Below are positions 21,986 to 33,185 of a stretch of DNA of 64,000 bases, piece by piece; the stretch's first letter is position 1; the number at the start of each line of letters is the position of its first letter. The translations under genes were made by a program, and so were the position numbers. Source of the DNA: Clostridia bacterium (GTDB taxonomy: Bacteria > Bacillota > Clostridia > Oscillospirales > Acutalibacteraceae); the NCBI GenBank assembly GCA_017461625.1, contig JAFTXJ010000002.1, positions 1-64,000 on the forward strand. The letters run 5' to 3'. The notes under the pieces are model-generated. The model saw nothing but the letters and a program-made list of their open reading frames with translations. It was not told where the DNA came from and did not search any database.

Positions 21986-23050
21986 ATGAAAAAATTAAGA
22001 GTAGCAATCATCGGTTGCGGAAATATTGCAAACCACGCTCATATTCCCAACTATCTTACAAACGAAAATGTTGAAATCAAATATTTCTGCGACATTATCC
22101 CCGAAAGGGCAGATGCAGCTGTTGAAAAATACGGTTGCGGTAAAGCTGTTTATGATTACAAAGAGATTGTCAACAATGACGATATTGATGCAGTTTCTGT
22201 CTGCACACACAACGATTTCCATTCAATTATTTCAATCGACTTTATGAGAGCAGGTAAGGATGTTCTTTGTGAAAAGCCTGCTGCAAGAATTCTCTCTGAA
22301 GCTCTTGAAATGCAGAAGGTTGCTAAAGAGGAAGATAAAATTCTTTCAATCGGTGTTGTTAACCGTTTCCACGATTCAGTTAACAGAATTAAAAAGATGA
22401 TTGAAAGAGGCGACTTGGGCGAAGTCTTCCACGTTTATGCATCTTTCCGTGCTCACCGTTCAATCCCCGGTCTTGGCGGAGATTTTACCAAAAAGGCTTG
22501 CTCAGGCGGCGGTGCACTTATTGACTGGGGCGTTCATTATCTTGATCTTATTATGTATTGCTGCGGTGATCCCAAGCCCCTTACAGCAAGCGGTCAGGCA
22601 TTCTGCAAATTGGGTAAGGATATGAAAAATTATGCCTACACAAGCATGTGGGCAGAGGATTCAGCCGATATTGAAAACGGCACTTATGATGTTGACGATT
22701 CTGTAACAGGTATTATCCGTACAGAAGGCCCGACAATTTCATTCAACGGCGCATGGGCACAGAACATCGGTGTTAAAGAAACATATATTGACTTTATGGG
22801 CGATAAGGGCGGTGTTCGTCTTGATTATTGCGGATACTTCCGTTTTTACACCGTAAGAGACGGCGACCTTGTGGAAGAAAATCACGATTTCAGAATGGAT
22901 GATTTCTATAAAACAGAGATTGATTCATTTGTTGATGCCTGCTTTACTCACACTCCAAACAGAGCCACAATTGACAGGGCTGTGCTTACTTCAAAGATTA
23001 TGGATGGCATTTACCGTTCATCAGACGAGAGAAAAGAAGTTACACTTTAA
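21986..23050 (+). CDS. Gfo/Idh/MocA family oxidoreductase
   Basis: This 354-aa NAD(P)-dependent sugar or inositol dehydrogenase-like protein has an N-terminal Rossmann fold starting VAIIGCGNIANHAH, the family motif CEKPAAR near residue 95 with the conserved Lys, and a C-terminal alpha/beta domain with GGALIDWGVHYLDL, whose Asp and His are the usual catalytic residues. The substrate is not evident. GGGAGGAAAA precedes ATG 21986. The gene ends at a strong terminator. Confidence 0.93.
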   Translation: MKKLRVAIIGCGNIANHAHIPNYLTNENVEIKYFCDIIPERADAAVEKYGCGKAVYDYKEIVNNDDIDAVSVCTHNDFHSIISIDFMRAGKDVLCEKPAARILSEALEMQKVAKEEDKILSIGVVNRFHDSVNRIKKMIERGDLGEVFHVYASFRAHRSIPGLGGDFTKKACSGGGALIDWGVHYLDLIMYCCGDPKPLTASGQAFCKLGKDMKNYAYTSMWAEDSADIENGTYDVDDSVTGIIRTEGPTISFNGAWAQNIGVKETYIDFMGDKGGVRLDYCGYFRFYTVRDGDLVEENHDFRMDDFYKTEIDSFVDACFTHTPNRATIDRAVLTSKIMDGIYRSSDERKEVTL

Positions 23051-23065
23051 TTTAACACAAAAAAT

Positions 23066-23099
23066 CACGGGTCGGAATTTCCGACCCGTGTGTTGTTTT
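23066..23099 (+). terminator. Rho-independent terminator
   Basis: CACGGGTCGG - AATT - CCGACCCGTG followed by TGTTGTTTTG, 15 bp after the oxidoreductase stop. Confidence 0.85.
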
Positions 23100-23104
23100 G
23101 TCTT

Positions 23105-23219
23105 TGCCTCTCCTGTGTAAGGGGGTGGGTTTCGCTTGTCGAAACTTGGAGGGGGTTGTAAAGATTAACAATCCCTCAGTCACTTCGTGACAGCTCCCTT
23201 TACACAAGGGAGCCTGAAG
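23105..23219. repeat. Inverted intergenic repeat (family 1, full copy)
   Basis: The outer arms CTCTCCTGTGTAAGGGGG and CTCCCTTTACACAAGGGAG are inverted and roughly complementary, and inner TCACTTCGTGA and GTTTCGCTTGTCGAAAC hairpins are visible. The organisation is the same as at 1-148, with different arm sequences kept complementary by paired changes. It sits in the convergent gap between two genes. Confidence 0.7.
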
Positions 23220-23221
23220 GT

Positions 23222-24043
23222 TTATTTAAGCATTTCTGCGATTTTGTCGGCTGCCTGATTGATTTCTTCAAACTCTGCCAGCTCAACTGCGCCTTTGTCA
23301 ATAAGCTCTGCGTTTTTGCTCTTGATGGGGAGCTTCGCAAGAACAGGAATATCAAGCTCTTTTGAAACCTCGTCAAGCTTGCTTTCACCAAAAACAGAAA
23401 TTTTCTTTCCGCAGTCGGGGCACTCAATGTAGCTCATATTCTCAATAATACCGAGAATGGGAACATTCATCATCTGAGCCATATTAACTGCCTTTTTAAC
23501 AATCATTGTAACAAGATCCTGAGGAGTGGTAACAATAACAATTCCGTCAACAGGAATCTGCTGGAAAACGGTGAGGGGAACATCACCTGTTCCGGGAGGC
23601 ATATCAATAAACATATAATCAACATCGCCCCAGAAAACCTCTGTCCAGAACTGCTGAATAACGCCGGAAATAACAGGACCTCTCCAGATAACAGGAGCTT
23701 CTTCGCTTTCAAGCAAAAGGTTGATTGACATAACCTCAATGCCTGTGTTTGTTTTGGCAGGGATAAGTCCCATTTCATTTTGCATAGCAGGGCCTTTAAC
23801 ACCAAATGCCTTTGGGATTGAAGGACCTGTGATGTCAGCGTCCATAACGGCACAGGCGTTGCCCTTAACCTGCATTGCGGTTGCAAGCATTGAAGTAACA
23901 AGTGATTTACCTACGCCACCCTTACCGCTTACTACGCCGATAACTTTTTTAACATTGCTGTATTCGTTGCACGGAATGTGCATATCCTGTTCGCCTTTGT
24001 TGCAATCAGATGAGCAAGAAGAACAATTTCCACTGCATCCCAT
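23222..24043 (-). CDS. Mrp/NBP35-type P-loop ATPase (Fe-S carrier)
   Basis: This 273-aa member of the Mrp/ApbC family has a Cys-rich N-terminus (CSGNCSSCSSDC), deviant Walker A SGKGGVGKS, DADITGPS, FIDMPPGTGDVPL and the C-terminal IECPDCGKK pair that binds a bridging 4Fe-4S cluster between subunits. Such proteins hold and hand over Fe-S clusters in the cytoplasm. It starts 11 bp after the stop of the C_GCAxxG_C_C gene, so the two form an operon that ends at the intergenic repeat. Confidence 0.93.
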   Translation of the reverse strand: MGCSGNCSSCSSDCNKGEQDMHIPCNEYSNVKKVIGVVSGKGGVGKSLVTSMLATAMQVKGNACAVMDADITGPSIPKAFGVKGPAMQNEMGLIPAKTNTGIEVMSINLLLESEEAPVIWRGPVISGVIQQFWTEVFWGDVDYMFIDMPPGTGDVPLTVFQQIPVDGIVIVTTPQDLVTMIVKKAVNMAQMMNVPILGIIENMSYIECPDCGKKISVFGESKLDEVSKELDIPVLAKLPIKSKNAELIDKGAVELAEFEEINQAADKIAEMLK

Positions 24044-24054
24044 AATAACATCTC

Positions 24055-24504
24055 CTATTCAAATATAACTTTTTCAAGTGCCTCTGCACTGTCCGTAACA
24101 ATCTGCACGCAGGGGCGTTTTTCATAATATTGCTTTGTTCTTTCGTCGGGCTTGGCAGATTCTTTTTTGCCTTCGTCAAGTCCGAGAAGTTCACGGCACA
24201 CGATTGAGTGATTAGTCTTTTTAAATTCATCGGTGAATTCTCTCACCTTTTCGTAGCAGAGTTGTTTGCCTTCGGCATCATCTGCGTCTGTTGCACCAAA
24301 TTTAAGGCCGATAATCATTGCTGCACCTGAAACAGCACCGCAAAGCTCTCTTTGCCTGCCGCAACCGCCGCCAAGACCTGCCGACAGCTTTAATGCGGTT
24401 TTTTCATCAATACCGAATAAATCGGCATAAGCTGCAAAAACAGCCTGAGAGCAGTTGTAACCTTCGGTAAAAAGCGATTCAGCCTTTTTAACTCTTTCGC
24501 TCAT
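24055..24504 (-). CDS. C_GCAxxG_C_C family redox protein
   Basis: This 149-aa protein fits the C_GCAxxG_C_C family (PF09719): GYNCSQAVF, GGGCGRQRELCGAVSG, then a later Cys (SIVCREL) and a C-terminal RPCVQIV. These four or five conserved Cys residues suggest a redox or metal role; the family has no firmly known function. I chose ATG 24504, which has AAAGGGAG 8 nt upstream, over a start six codons further out. It is the first gene of an operon with the Mrp Fe-S carrier. Confidence 0.88.
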   Translation of the reverse strand: MSERVKKAESLFTEGYNCSQAVFAAYADLFGIDEKTALKLSAGLGGGCGRQRELCGAVSGAAMIIGLKFGATDADDAEGKQLCYEKVREFTDEFKKTNHSIVCRELLGLDEGKKESAKPDERTKQYYEKRPCVQIVTDSAEALEKVIFE

Positions 24505-24528
24505 AAAAGCACTCCCTTTCAACAGACT

Positions 24529-24556
24529 ATTTTAGCACAATAAAAATAAATTTCAA
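24529..24556 (-). promoter_or_regulatory. Probable promoter of the C_GCAxxG_C_C - mrp operon
   Basis: On the minus strand TTGAAA (24556-24551), a 16-bp spacer and TAAAAT (24534-24529). Confidence 0.5.
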
Positions 24557-24636
24557 GGGATATAAAAATATACTTTTATTTTTTGCAATTATATAGTATA
24601 ATATTTACGATTATAGATAAAGAGAGGAGTAATCCT

Positions 24637-25650
24637 ATGTCTAAAAATATACTCGTAACAGGCGGAGCAGGCTTTATCGGCAGCAACTTTATTTATTATA
24701 TGCAAAAAAAGCATCCTGATTATCGCCTTGTCTGCCTTGATTCACTTACTTATGCGGGCAATCTTCATACCCTTGAAGGTGCAAGATGCGATAACTTCCG
24801 CTTTGTGCTCGGAAGCATCACCGACAGAGAGCTTGTTTTCTCTCTTTTTGAAGAGGAGAAGTTTGATGCCGTTGTTAACTTTGCCGCAGAGAGCCACGTT
24901 GACCGTTCAATTGAAGACCCCGAGGTCTTTTTGAGAACCAACATTCTCGGCACTCAGGTGTTGCTTGATGCAACCAACAAATTCGGTGTGCCTCGTTATC
25001 ATCAGGTTTCAACCGATGAAGTATATGGTGATTTGCCCCTTGACAGACCCGACCTTTTCTTCACAGAAGATACACCGATTCACACCTCTTCACCTTATTC
25101 TGCAAGTAAGGCTTCGGCTGATTTGCTTGTTATGGCTTATCACCGCACCTTTAAAACTCCGGTTACAATCTCACGTTGCTCAAACAACTACGGGCCTTAT
25201 CAGTTCCCCGAAAAGCTGATTCCCGTTATGATTGCCAACGCCCTTGCTGACAAAAAACTCCCCGTTTACGGTGAAGGTCTCAATGTTCGTGACTGGCTTT
25301 ATGTTGATGACCATTGTAAAGCCATTGATATGATTCTTGAAAACGGCAGAATCGGTGAAGTTTATAACATCGGCGGTCACAATGAAAAGGCAAACATCGA
25401 TGTTGTTAAAACAATCATCAAGGCTGTGGGTAAAGATGAAAGCCTTATCACTTATGTTACCGACAGACCCGGTCACGATATGCGTTATGCCATTGACCCT
25501 GAAAAAATCAAAAATGAGCTCGGTTGGTATCCCGAAACTCTTTTTAATGAAGGTATTCAGAAAACAATCAAGTGGTACCTTGAAAACGAAGATTGGTGGC
25601 AGAATATCCTTTCAGGTGAATACAAAAATTATAGGGGGTTTGACGAATGA
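24637..25650 (+). CDS. rfbB: dTDP-glucose 4,6-dehydratase
   Basis: This 337-aa extended short-chain dehydrogenase has the NAD motif GGAGFIGSNF, NFAAESHVDRSI, the catalytic VSTDEVYGDL segment (Thr-Asp-Glu) and YSASKASAD with the Tyr-x3-Lys pair, then NNYGPYQFPEKLIP. These are diagnostic of RfbB/RmlB, which turns dTDP-glucose into dTDP-4-keto-6-deoxyglucose for rhamnose and related surface sugars. ATG 24637 follows AGAGGAG. The other rml genes are not adjacent. It overlaps the downstream lipoprotein gene by 4 bp (ATGA). Confidence 0.95.
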   Translation: MSKNILVTGGAGFIGSNFIYYMQKKHPDYRLVCLDSLTYAGNLHTLEGARCDNFRFVLGSITDRELVFSLFEEEKFDAVVNFAAESHVDRSIEDPEVFLRTNILGTQVLLDATNKFGVPRYHQVSTDEVYGDLPLDRPDLFFTEDTPIHTSSPYSASKASADLLVMAYHRTFKTPVTISRCSNNYGPYQFPEKLIPVMIANALADKKLPVYGEGLNVRDWLYVDDHCKAIDMILENGRIGEVYNIGGHNEKANIDVVKTIIKAVGKDESLITYVTDRPGHDMRYAIDPEKIKNELGWYPETLFNEGIQKTIKWYLENEDWWQNILSGEYKNYRGFDE

Positions 25651-26069
25651 TGAAAAAGCTTGTTGCATTTTTATTGGTTCTTATTTTTGCATTTTGCTTT
25701 GCAGGGTGTAACGGTGATGACCTTGGTAAGCAGACCGTTAAAGATGAAGAGCAGGGCATTGTTGAGTTTAACACAGTAAATGCCTTTGACTTCAGTGATT
25801 TCAAAAAAGAGCATGAACAAACAGCCAAAACAGAAGGCTTTGTTAACACAGAGGCTAAAGAGTTCCATAACAAAACAGATGCCAAAGAGCTGGCTGCAAA
25901 GGAGCTTCCCGAGGGCTATAAATATAATACAATCAGAATTTTTTATGACCGCACAGAGGGTATCTGGATGGTGGCATTTTCAACCGAAACCGAAGAAGGC
26001 GAAGTAACTGCCAAGTGCAGTGTTTGCGTTGAAGATTCAGGATACACAAGGCTTGTGGTAGAGGAGTAA
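25647..26069 (+). CDS. Small lipoprotein of unknown function
   Basis: This protein of about 140 aa has a lipoprotein signal: two Met, two Lys, a hydrophobic core and lipobox FAGC, with Cys at about residue 21. The mature part is charged, with a Lys/Glu-rich middle and a beta-rich C-terminus (IRIFYDRTEGIWMVAFST), a pattern like small PepSY- or YpeB-type domains, but I do not assign it. ATG 25647 overlaps the rfbB stop; ATG 25650 is also possible. It lies 3 bp before the ACT-domain gene, so rfbB through the UPF0210 gene may be one transcript. Confidence 0.8.
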   Translation: MMKKLVAFLLVLIFAFCFAGCNGDDLGKQTVKDEEQGIVEFNTVNAFDFSDFKKEHEQTAKTEGFVNTEAKEFHNKTDAKELAAKELPEGYKYNTIRIFYDRTEGIWMVAFSTETEEGEVTAKCSVCVEDSGYTRLVVEE

Positions 26070-26072
26070 ATT

Positions 26073-26345
26073 ATGAAAGCAATTGTTACAGTGGTTGGAA
26101 AAGACAGAGTGGGCATAATTGCAGAAATCTGCACTTTGCTCGCAGAAATGAAAGTGAATATAATTGATATTAATCAGACCGTTATGCAGGACGATTTCTT
26201 CACAATGGTTATGCTTACCGACACAAAGGGCAGTGACCTTTCCTTTGGGGAAATCAGCGAAAAGCTTAACCAAAAGGGCAAAGAAATGGGCCTTTCAATC
26301 CGTATTCAGCTTGAAGATATTTTTAATTCAATGCACAAAATCTGA
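26073..26345 (+). CDS. ACT domain protein (UPF0237, GcvR-like)
   Basis: This 90-aa protein is a single ACT domain: KAIVTVVGKDRVGIIAEICTLL, then VNIIDINQTVMQDDFFTMVM. ACT domains bind amino acids and regulate enzymes. It is followed after 13 bp by a UPF0210 gene, a pairing found in many Firmicutes and Actinobacteria, so the two probably act together. GGAG lies 8 nt before ATG 26073. Confidence 0.92.
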   Translation: MKAIVTVVGKDRVGIIAEICTLLAEMKVNIIDINQTVMQDDFFTMVMLTDTKGSDLSFGEISEKLNQKGKEMGLSIRIQLEDIFNSMHKI

Positions 26346-26358
26346 GAGGTGAATTGCC

Positions 26359-27717
26359 GTGATAAATATTTCAGATATTATGCAGACCAATGAGATGATT
26401 GACAATCAGCATCTCGATATAAGAACAATCACAATGGGTATTTCTCTGCGTGATTGCTGTGACAGTGACATTGATAAGTGCTGTGATAAGATTTATAACA
26501 AAATTGTTGCTTGTGCTAAAAATCTTGTTCCTGTTGCAGAGCAAATTGAGCTTGAGCTTGGTATTCCTATCGTTAACAAGCGTATTTCTGTAACCCCCAT
26601 TTCAATGATTGCCGAAAGCTGTGAAACAGACGACTATGTTCCCATTGCCAAGGCTCTCGATAAAGCTGCAAAGGAATGCGGAGTTAACTTTATTGGCGGA
26701 TTTTCTGCCCTTGTACATAAAGGATGTACAAAGGGCGATAGAAATTTAATTAAATCAATTCCACAGGCTCTCGCTCAGACCGAAAGAGTGTGTGCAAGCG
26801 TCAATGTTGCCTCAACAAAAGCAGGTATCAATATGGACGCTGTTGCTGAAATGGGCAGAGTGGTTAAAGAATGTGCAGGGCTCACCAAAGACACCGACGG
26901 GTTGGGCTGTGCCAAGCTTGTTGTGTTTGCCAATGCTGTTGAAGATAACCCATTTATGGCAGGTGCATTCCACGGCGTGGGTGAGGCCGAATGTGTTGTT
27001 AACGTTGGTGTTTCAGGTCCCGGAGTTGTTCACCACGCATTAAAAAACATCAAGGGCGAAAGTTTTGATGTTGTTGCCGAAACCATTAAGAAAACAGCTT
27101 TCAGAATCACCAGAATGGGTCAGCTTGTGGCTCAGGAGGCTTCAAAAAGGCTCGGTGTTCAGTTTGGCATAGTTGACCTTTCCCTTGCTCCTACACCTGC
27201 TAAGGGTGACAGTGTGGCAAGAATTTTGGAAGAAATGGGTCTTGAACATTGCGGAACACACGGCACAACCGCCGCACTTGCTATGCTTAACGATGCTGTT
27301 AAAAAGGGCGGCGTTATGGCATCTTCTCACGTCGGTGGACTCAGCGGTGCATTCATCCCTGTTTCTGAAGATGAGGGTATGATTGAGGCTGTTAAGGTTG
27401 GCGCTTTGAGCATTGAAAAGCTGGAGGCTATGACCTGCGTATGCTCCGTTGGTCTTGATATGATTGCCGTTCCCGGTGATACAGATGCCGCCACAATTTC
27501 GGCAATTATTGCTGACGAATCGGCTATCGGCGTTGTAAATATGAAAACAACGGCTGTGAGAATTATCCCCGTTGAGGGCAAAAAAACAGGCGATGAGGTT
27601 GAATACGGCGGACTTTTAGGCAGTGCCCCGGTTATGCCTGTTAATAAATATTCTGCAAAGGATTTCATCGCCCGAGGCGGAAGAATCCCCGCACCCATGC
27701 ATTCGCTGAAAAACTAA
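26359..27717 (+). CDS. UPF0210 / PFL family protein (DUF711)
   Basis: This 452-aa protein matches the UPF0210 (DUF711) family: it starts [24 protein letters not shown] and has [63 protein letters not shown] and [13 protein letters not shown] structure in the family resembles glycyl-radical enzymes, but no glycyl-radical motif is present and the function is unknown. The start is GTG 26359 after AGAGGTG. Full length for the family. Confidence 0.93.
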   Translation: MINISDIMQTNEMIDNQHLDIRTITMGISLRDCCDSDIDKCCDKIYNKIVACAKNLVPVAEQIELELGIPIVNKRISVTPISMIAESCETDDYVPIAKALDKAAKECGVNFIGGFSALVHKGCTKGDRNLIKSIPQALAQTERVCASVNVASTKAGINMDAVAEMGRVVKECAGLTKDTDGLGCAKLVVFANAVEDNPFMAGAFHGVGEAECVVNVGVSGPGVVHHALKNIKGESFDVVAETIKKTAFRITRMGQLVAQEASKRLGVQFGIVDLSLAPTPAKGDSVARILEEMGLEHCGTHGTTAALAMLNDAVKKGGVMASSHVGGLSGAFIPVSEDEGMIEAVKVGALSIEKLEAMTCVCSVGLDMIAVPGDTDAATISAIIADESAIGVVNMKTTAVRIIPVEGKKTGDEVEYGGLLGSAPVMPVNKYSAKDFIARGGRIPAPMHSLKN

Positions 27718-27729
27718 ATTCCAAATGAC

Positions 27730-27783
27730 AACCGAGGTTTACACATTTTTGCGGGAATGTAAACTTCGGTTGCTTGCTTTTTA
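27730..27783 (+). terminator. Rho-independent terminator
   Basis: AACCGAGGTTTACA (27730-27743) pairs with TGTAAACTTCGGTT (27758-27771), with one G-T pair, followed by GCTTGCTTTTT. Confidence 0.8.
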
Positions 27784-27823
27784 TATTGCGAAGTGATATT
27801 ATTGAAGCAAAAGGAGGGATTTT

Positions 27824-28252
27824 ATGGGTGCGATGCTTATAAGCTTGCTTGTTAGCTTGCCGTTTATGGTTATTACTTGGACAGCTTGCTTTTTATATTT
27901 TCTGTATGCAATTCCGCCGATTGTGCTGAGCATATTGGTATACCGTCAGGCAAAAGAGTACAGAATGAACACCTTTTTGTGGGTAGTTATGTGCCTTCTT
28001 TTTCGCTTTGTCGGGGTGAATGCGTTCCTTGCCGCAAGGCGCAAAAGAGTGAAGGAGATTTGCCCCAAGTGCTTTGCAAAAACACCTGAGGGCTGTGAGG
28101 TTTGCCCCGAATGCAAGGTAAAGCTTGAAGAAGTGAGACCCGAAGAGAAGCATTCGGTTAAGGTTCTTGTGAAGATTGGTACAGTAGCTTCTGTTGTTGC
28201 AATGTTGGTTTTTATTGCAATTCATATAGCACTTTTTGTTTGGCTGTATTGA
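27824..28252 (+). CDS. Membrane zinc-ribbon protein (paralogue 1 of 3)
   Basis: This 142-aa protein has two N-terminal membrane segments (about 5-45), a third short hydrophobic stretch, a zinc ribbon near 78-100 (CPKC, 11 residues, CPEC) and a final membrane helix (about 115-138). It is the first of three tandem genes with the same order. AGGAGGGAT lies 7 nt before the ATG. The function is unknown; zinc ribbons of this kind often sit on small membrane proteins that bind partners rather than DNA. Confidence 0.8.
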   Translation: MGAMLISLLVSLPFMVITWTACFLYFLYAIPPIVLSILVYRQAKEYRMNTFLWVVMCLLFRFVGVNAFLAARRKRVKEICPKCFAKTPEGCEVCPECKVKLEEVRPEEKHSVKVLVKIGTVASVVAMLVFIAIHIALFVWLY

Positions 28253-28330
28253 GAAGGCTTTCTCGGTGCGTCAAAATTGCCGCACCCTACAATGGCTGAT
28301 TTTAAATCCGAATTTCAGGAGGGATAATAT

Positions 28331-28918
28331 ATGGGTGCGATGATTATAGGTATGATTACCGGAACAGTAGCGATGTTTTTACTGTTTGTGGAAATGGTTG
28401 TTTGCGGAGTAGTTCTGGCTTTGATTGCTCATAAGCTTAAAATGAATGCGTTTTGGTGGGGGATTGCAGGATTTTTGCTGAATGTTTACGCTGTGGTCGT
28501 TTTTGTGATAACGGCTATTAAAATTCGCACAAAAAAGTGCCCTGAATGCAAAATAAAAGTTAAACCGGGTGAAAGCATCTGCCCTTCTTGTGGCAAAGAA
28601 ATCAAAATAATTGATGACAAAAAGATCGCAAAGAGTTTTCTTAAAATCGTGGCTACAGTAATGGCTGTGGGAAGTATTATGGGAGGAATCTGGGTCAGTA
28701 TAAGCACTTACTTCGAAGCAAATGATTTACCCTGGCAGGTATTATTGTTTTATTCTGCGATATTGGGAGCAGTGGGATGCTTTCTTTCAAGAAAAAGAAA
28801 CAATAAATGTAAATGGGCGTTTACCCTTTTAGGGATTGCGATTCCTTGGGTAGAATTGGCAGTTTTTGAATTGCTCGATTATGTAATCAATACGCTCGGT
28901 ACGATGGGTTATATTTGA
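28331..28918 (+). CDS. Membrane zinc-ribbon protein (paralogue 2 of 3)
   Basis: This 195-aa protein starts MGAM, like the previous gene, and has two N-terminal membrane helices, a zinc ribbon near 70-90 (CPEC, then CPSCGKE) and three more membrane helices (about 103-125, 137-152, 160-185). The AGGAGGGATAATAT leader before its ATG is nearly identical to that of the first gene, which supports duplication. A GGTGCG/CGCACC hairpin lies in the gap (28264-28286). Function unknown. Confidence 0.78.
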   Translation: MGAMIIGMITGTVAMFLLFVEMVVCGVVLALIAHKLKMNAFWWGIAGFLLNVYAVVVFVITAIKIRTKKCPECKIKVKPGESICPSCGKEIKIIDDKKIAKSFLKIVATVMAVGSIMGGIWVSISTYFEANDLPWQVLLFYSAILGAVGCFLSRKRNNKCKWAFTLLGIAIPWVELAVFELLDYVINTLGTMGYI

Positions 28919-28956
28919 TTTACAAATTATGAATAGTAATTTTCAGGAGGAATAAT

Positions 28957-29754
28957 ATGGCTTTTATGTCTTTTGCGTTTTTGTATGCGGTGATCGGTCT
29001 GCTTCTTTTCACCTTGATTGCTTGGCAGGTTTCATCAGTTATAATTGCAGTTTATATCTTTCGTGATGCACAAAAAAGAGAGATGAATGCAGGCAAATGG
29101 GTCTGGCTCTCTTTGCTTAATCTTGTTGGTTTTATAATATACATTGCCAAAAGAAAGGATTTAATTAAAAGCAAATGTTCAGCTTGTGGTTTTGGCATAA
29201 AAAAGGGCTGGAAATTTTGCCCTGAATGTGCATCTCCCATTGTGGGTTCAGATAAAAACATTGCTCCGAAACAAAAGAAAACTCCTTTGAAAGCAGCAAT
29301 TGCTTTTCACATAGTTTTTCCTGTTGTTTTGTGCACTTGCCTTGCAGGCGTTGTTACCTTAACAAGTGAGCCTATTGAGTATTTTTCAACGGAAAACCTT
29401 GAAAAAGAGGATTTTCTTATCTACAATCCGGATTTTTCTCATTGGGTAAAAGAGTGCGATAAGGATAAAAAACGCTCTGTTTTTGTTTTGTATAATGAAG
29501 AAGAAGGCGAAGCGGTTATTTACACCAAAGGTTGGATTGGTGAAGGTGCAGAGCCGAAACTTTCGGGCAAAAGCAACTTTTTCAGAATAACAGAATTGAA
29601 CATTGAGCTGCCTCAAGGGGAGTTTATTGTCAGCGACGGTTATAACATAACCGTTGTAAGGAATGTTTGGGACGGTTTTGACTGTATTGAAGCTTATTCC
29701 GGTGATAATCAGATTGATGTTAAGTTTGAAAAAACAGATATGATAATCAGGTGA
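28957..29754 (+). CDS. Membrane zinc-ribbon protein with exported domain (paralogue 3 of 3)
   Basis: This 265-aa protein starts MAFMSFAF and has two N-terminal membrane segments, a zinc ribbon near 73-95 (CSAC then CPEC), a third membrane helix (about 112-132) and a C-terminal soluble domain of about 130 aa that should face outside. That domain has ELNIELPQGEFIVSDGYNITVV and looks beta-rich, but I do not recognise it. Its conserved order and AGGAGGAATAATAT leader mark it as the third copy. A ligand-sensing role across the membrane is speculation. Confidence 0.78.
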   Translation: MAFMSFAFLYAVIGLLLFTLIAWQVSSVIIAVYIFRDAQKREMNAGKWVWLSLLNLVGFIIYIAKRKDLIKSKCSACGFGIKKGWKFCPECASPIVGSDKNIAPKQKKTPLKAAIAFHIVFPVVLCTCLAGVVTLTSEPIEYFSTENLEKEDFLIYNPDFSHWVKECDKDKKRSVFVLYNEEEGEAVIYTKGWIGEGAEPKLSGKSNFFRITELNIELPQGEFIVSDGYNITVVRNVWDGFDCIEAYSGDNQIDVKFEKTDMIIR

Positions 29755-29768
29755 TAAACAAAATTTTT

Positions 29769-29796
29769 GCCGTGGGATGTCCCACGGCATTTTTTA
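29769..29796. terminator. Bidirectional terminator
   Basis: GCCGTGGGA - TG - TCCCACGGC followed by ATTTTTT on the plus strand and by GCAAAAATTT on the minus strand. Confidence 0.8.
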
Positions 29797-30051
29797 TCGT
29801 GTTTTGCTTAAGTCTGATTTAATTTCTGAGCCTGCCTCGGAAAGTTCGCTTGATACATCAGATATGCCTTCTTCAAGCATATTTTGGTCACCTGAGGTTG
29901 TTGTGCTTGCAGAGGTTGTTGAAGTAGTGGTTGTGGATGTTGTAGTTGTGGATGTTGTTGTGCTTGGCGTATTGTTATTTGTTCCGCAAGCGGCAAAAAA
30001 CAATGAAATTGCCATGGTTGATATGATAATCGGAATATATATTTTTTTCAC
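29794..30051 (-). CDS. Small Thr-rich lipoprotein
   Basis: This 85-aa protein has a lipoprotein signal (MKKIYIPIIIS, lipobox FAAC at about residue 22), a Thr/Ser run of about 25 residues (STTTTSTTTT type), and a short acidic C-terminus (DVSSELSEAGSEIKSD). It is probably a surface-exposed lipid-anchored spacer; no domain is present. The minus-strand leader has AAAAAGGAGTGAT before the ATG. The 211-bp gap upstream to 30262 holds AT-rich promoter DNA only. Confidence 0.75.
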   Translation of the reverse strand: MKKIYIPIIISTMAISLFFAACGTNNNTPSTTTSTTTTSTTTTSTTSASTTTSGDQNMLEEGISDVSSELSEAGSEIKSDLSKTR

Positions 30052-30262
30052 TTTTTATCACTCCTTTTTATCATTTTTCCCATACGAATGTGTTTAATAC
30101 GCGTTTAATTTAAAAAAAATTTCAAAAAGAGGAAAAAATCGCTTAAAATCAATGGAATTTGCCCAAAATTTAAGCGAAAAATATTGCAAAAAATGATGAC
30201 AAATTGACTGTTATATGTTATAATAACAAAGTATATAATTTTTAATTCAAGGAGCAGGCGAA

Positions 30263-33168
<2,906 letters not shown>

Positions 33169-33185
33169 GAAAGGAGTGACTTGAA

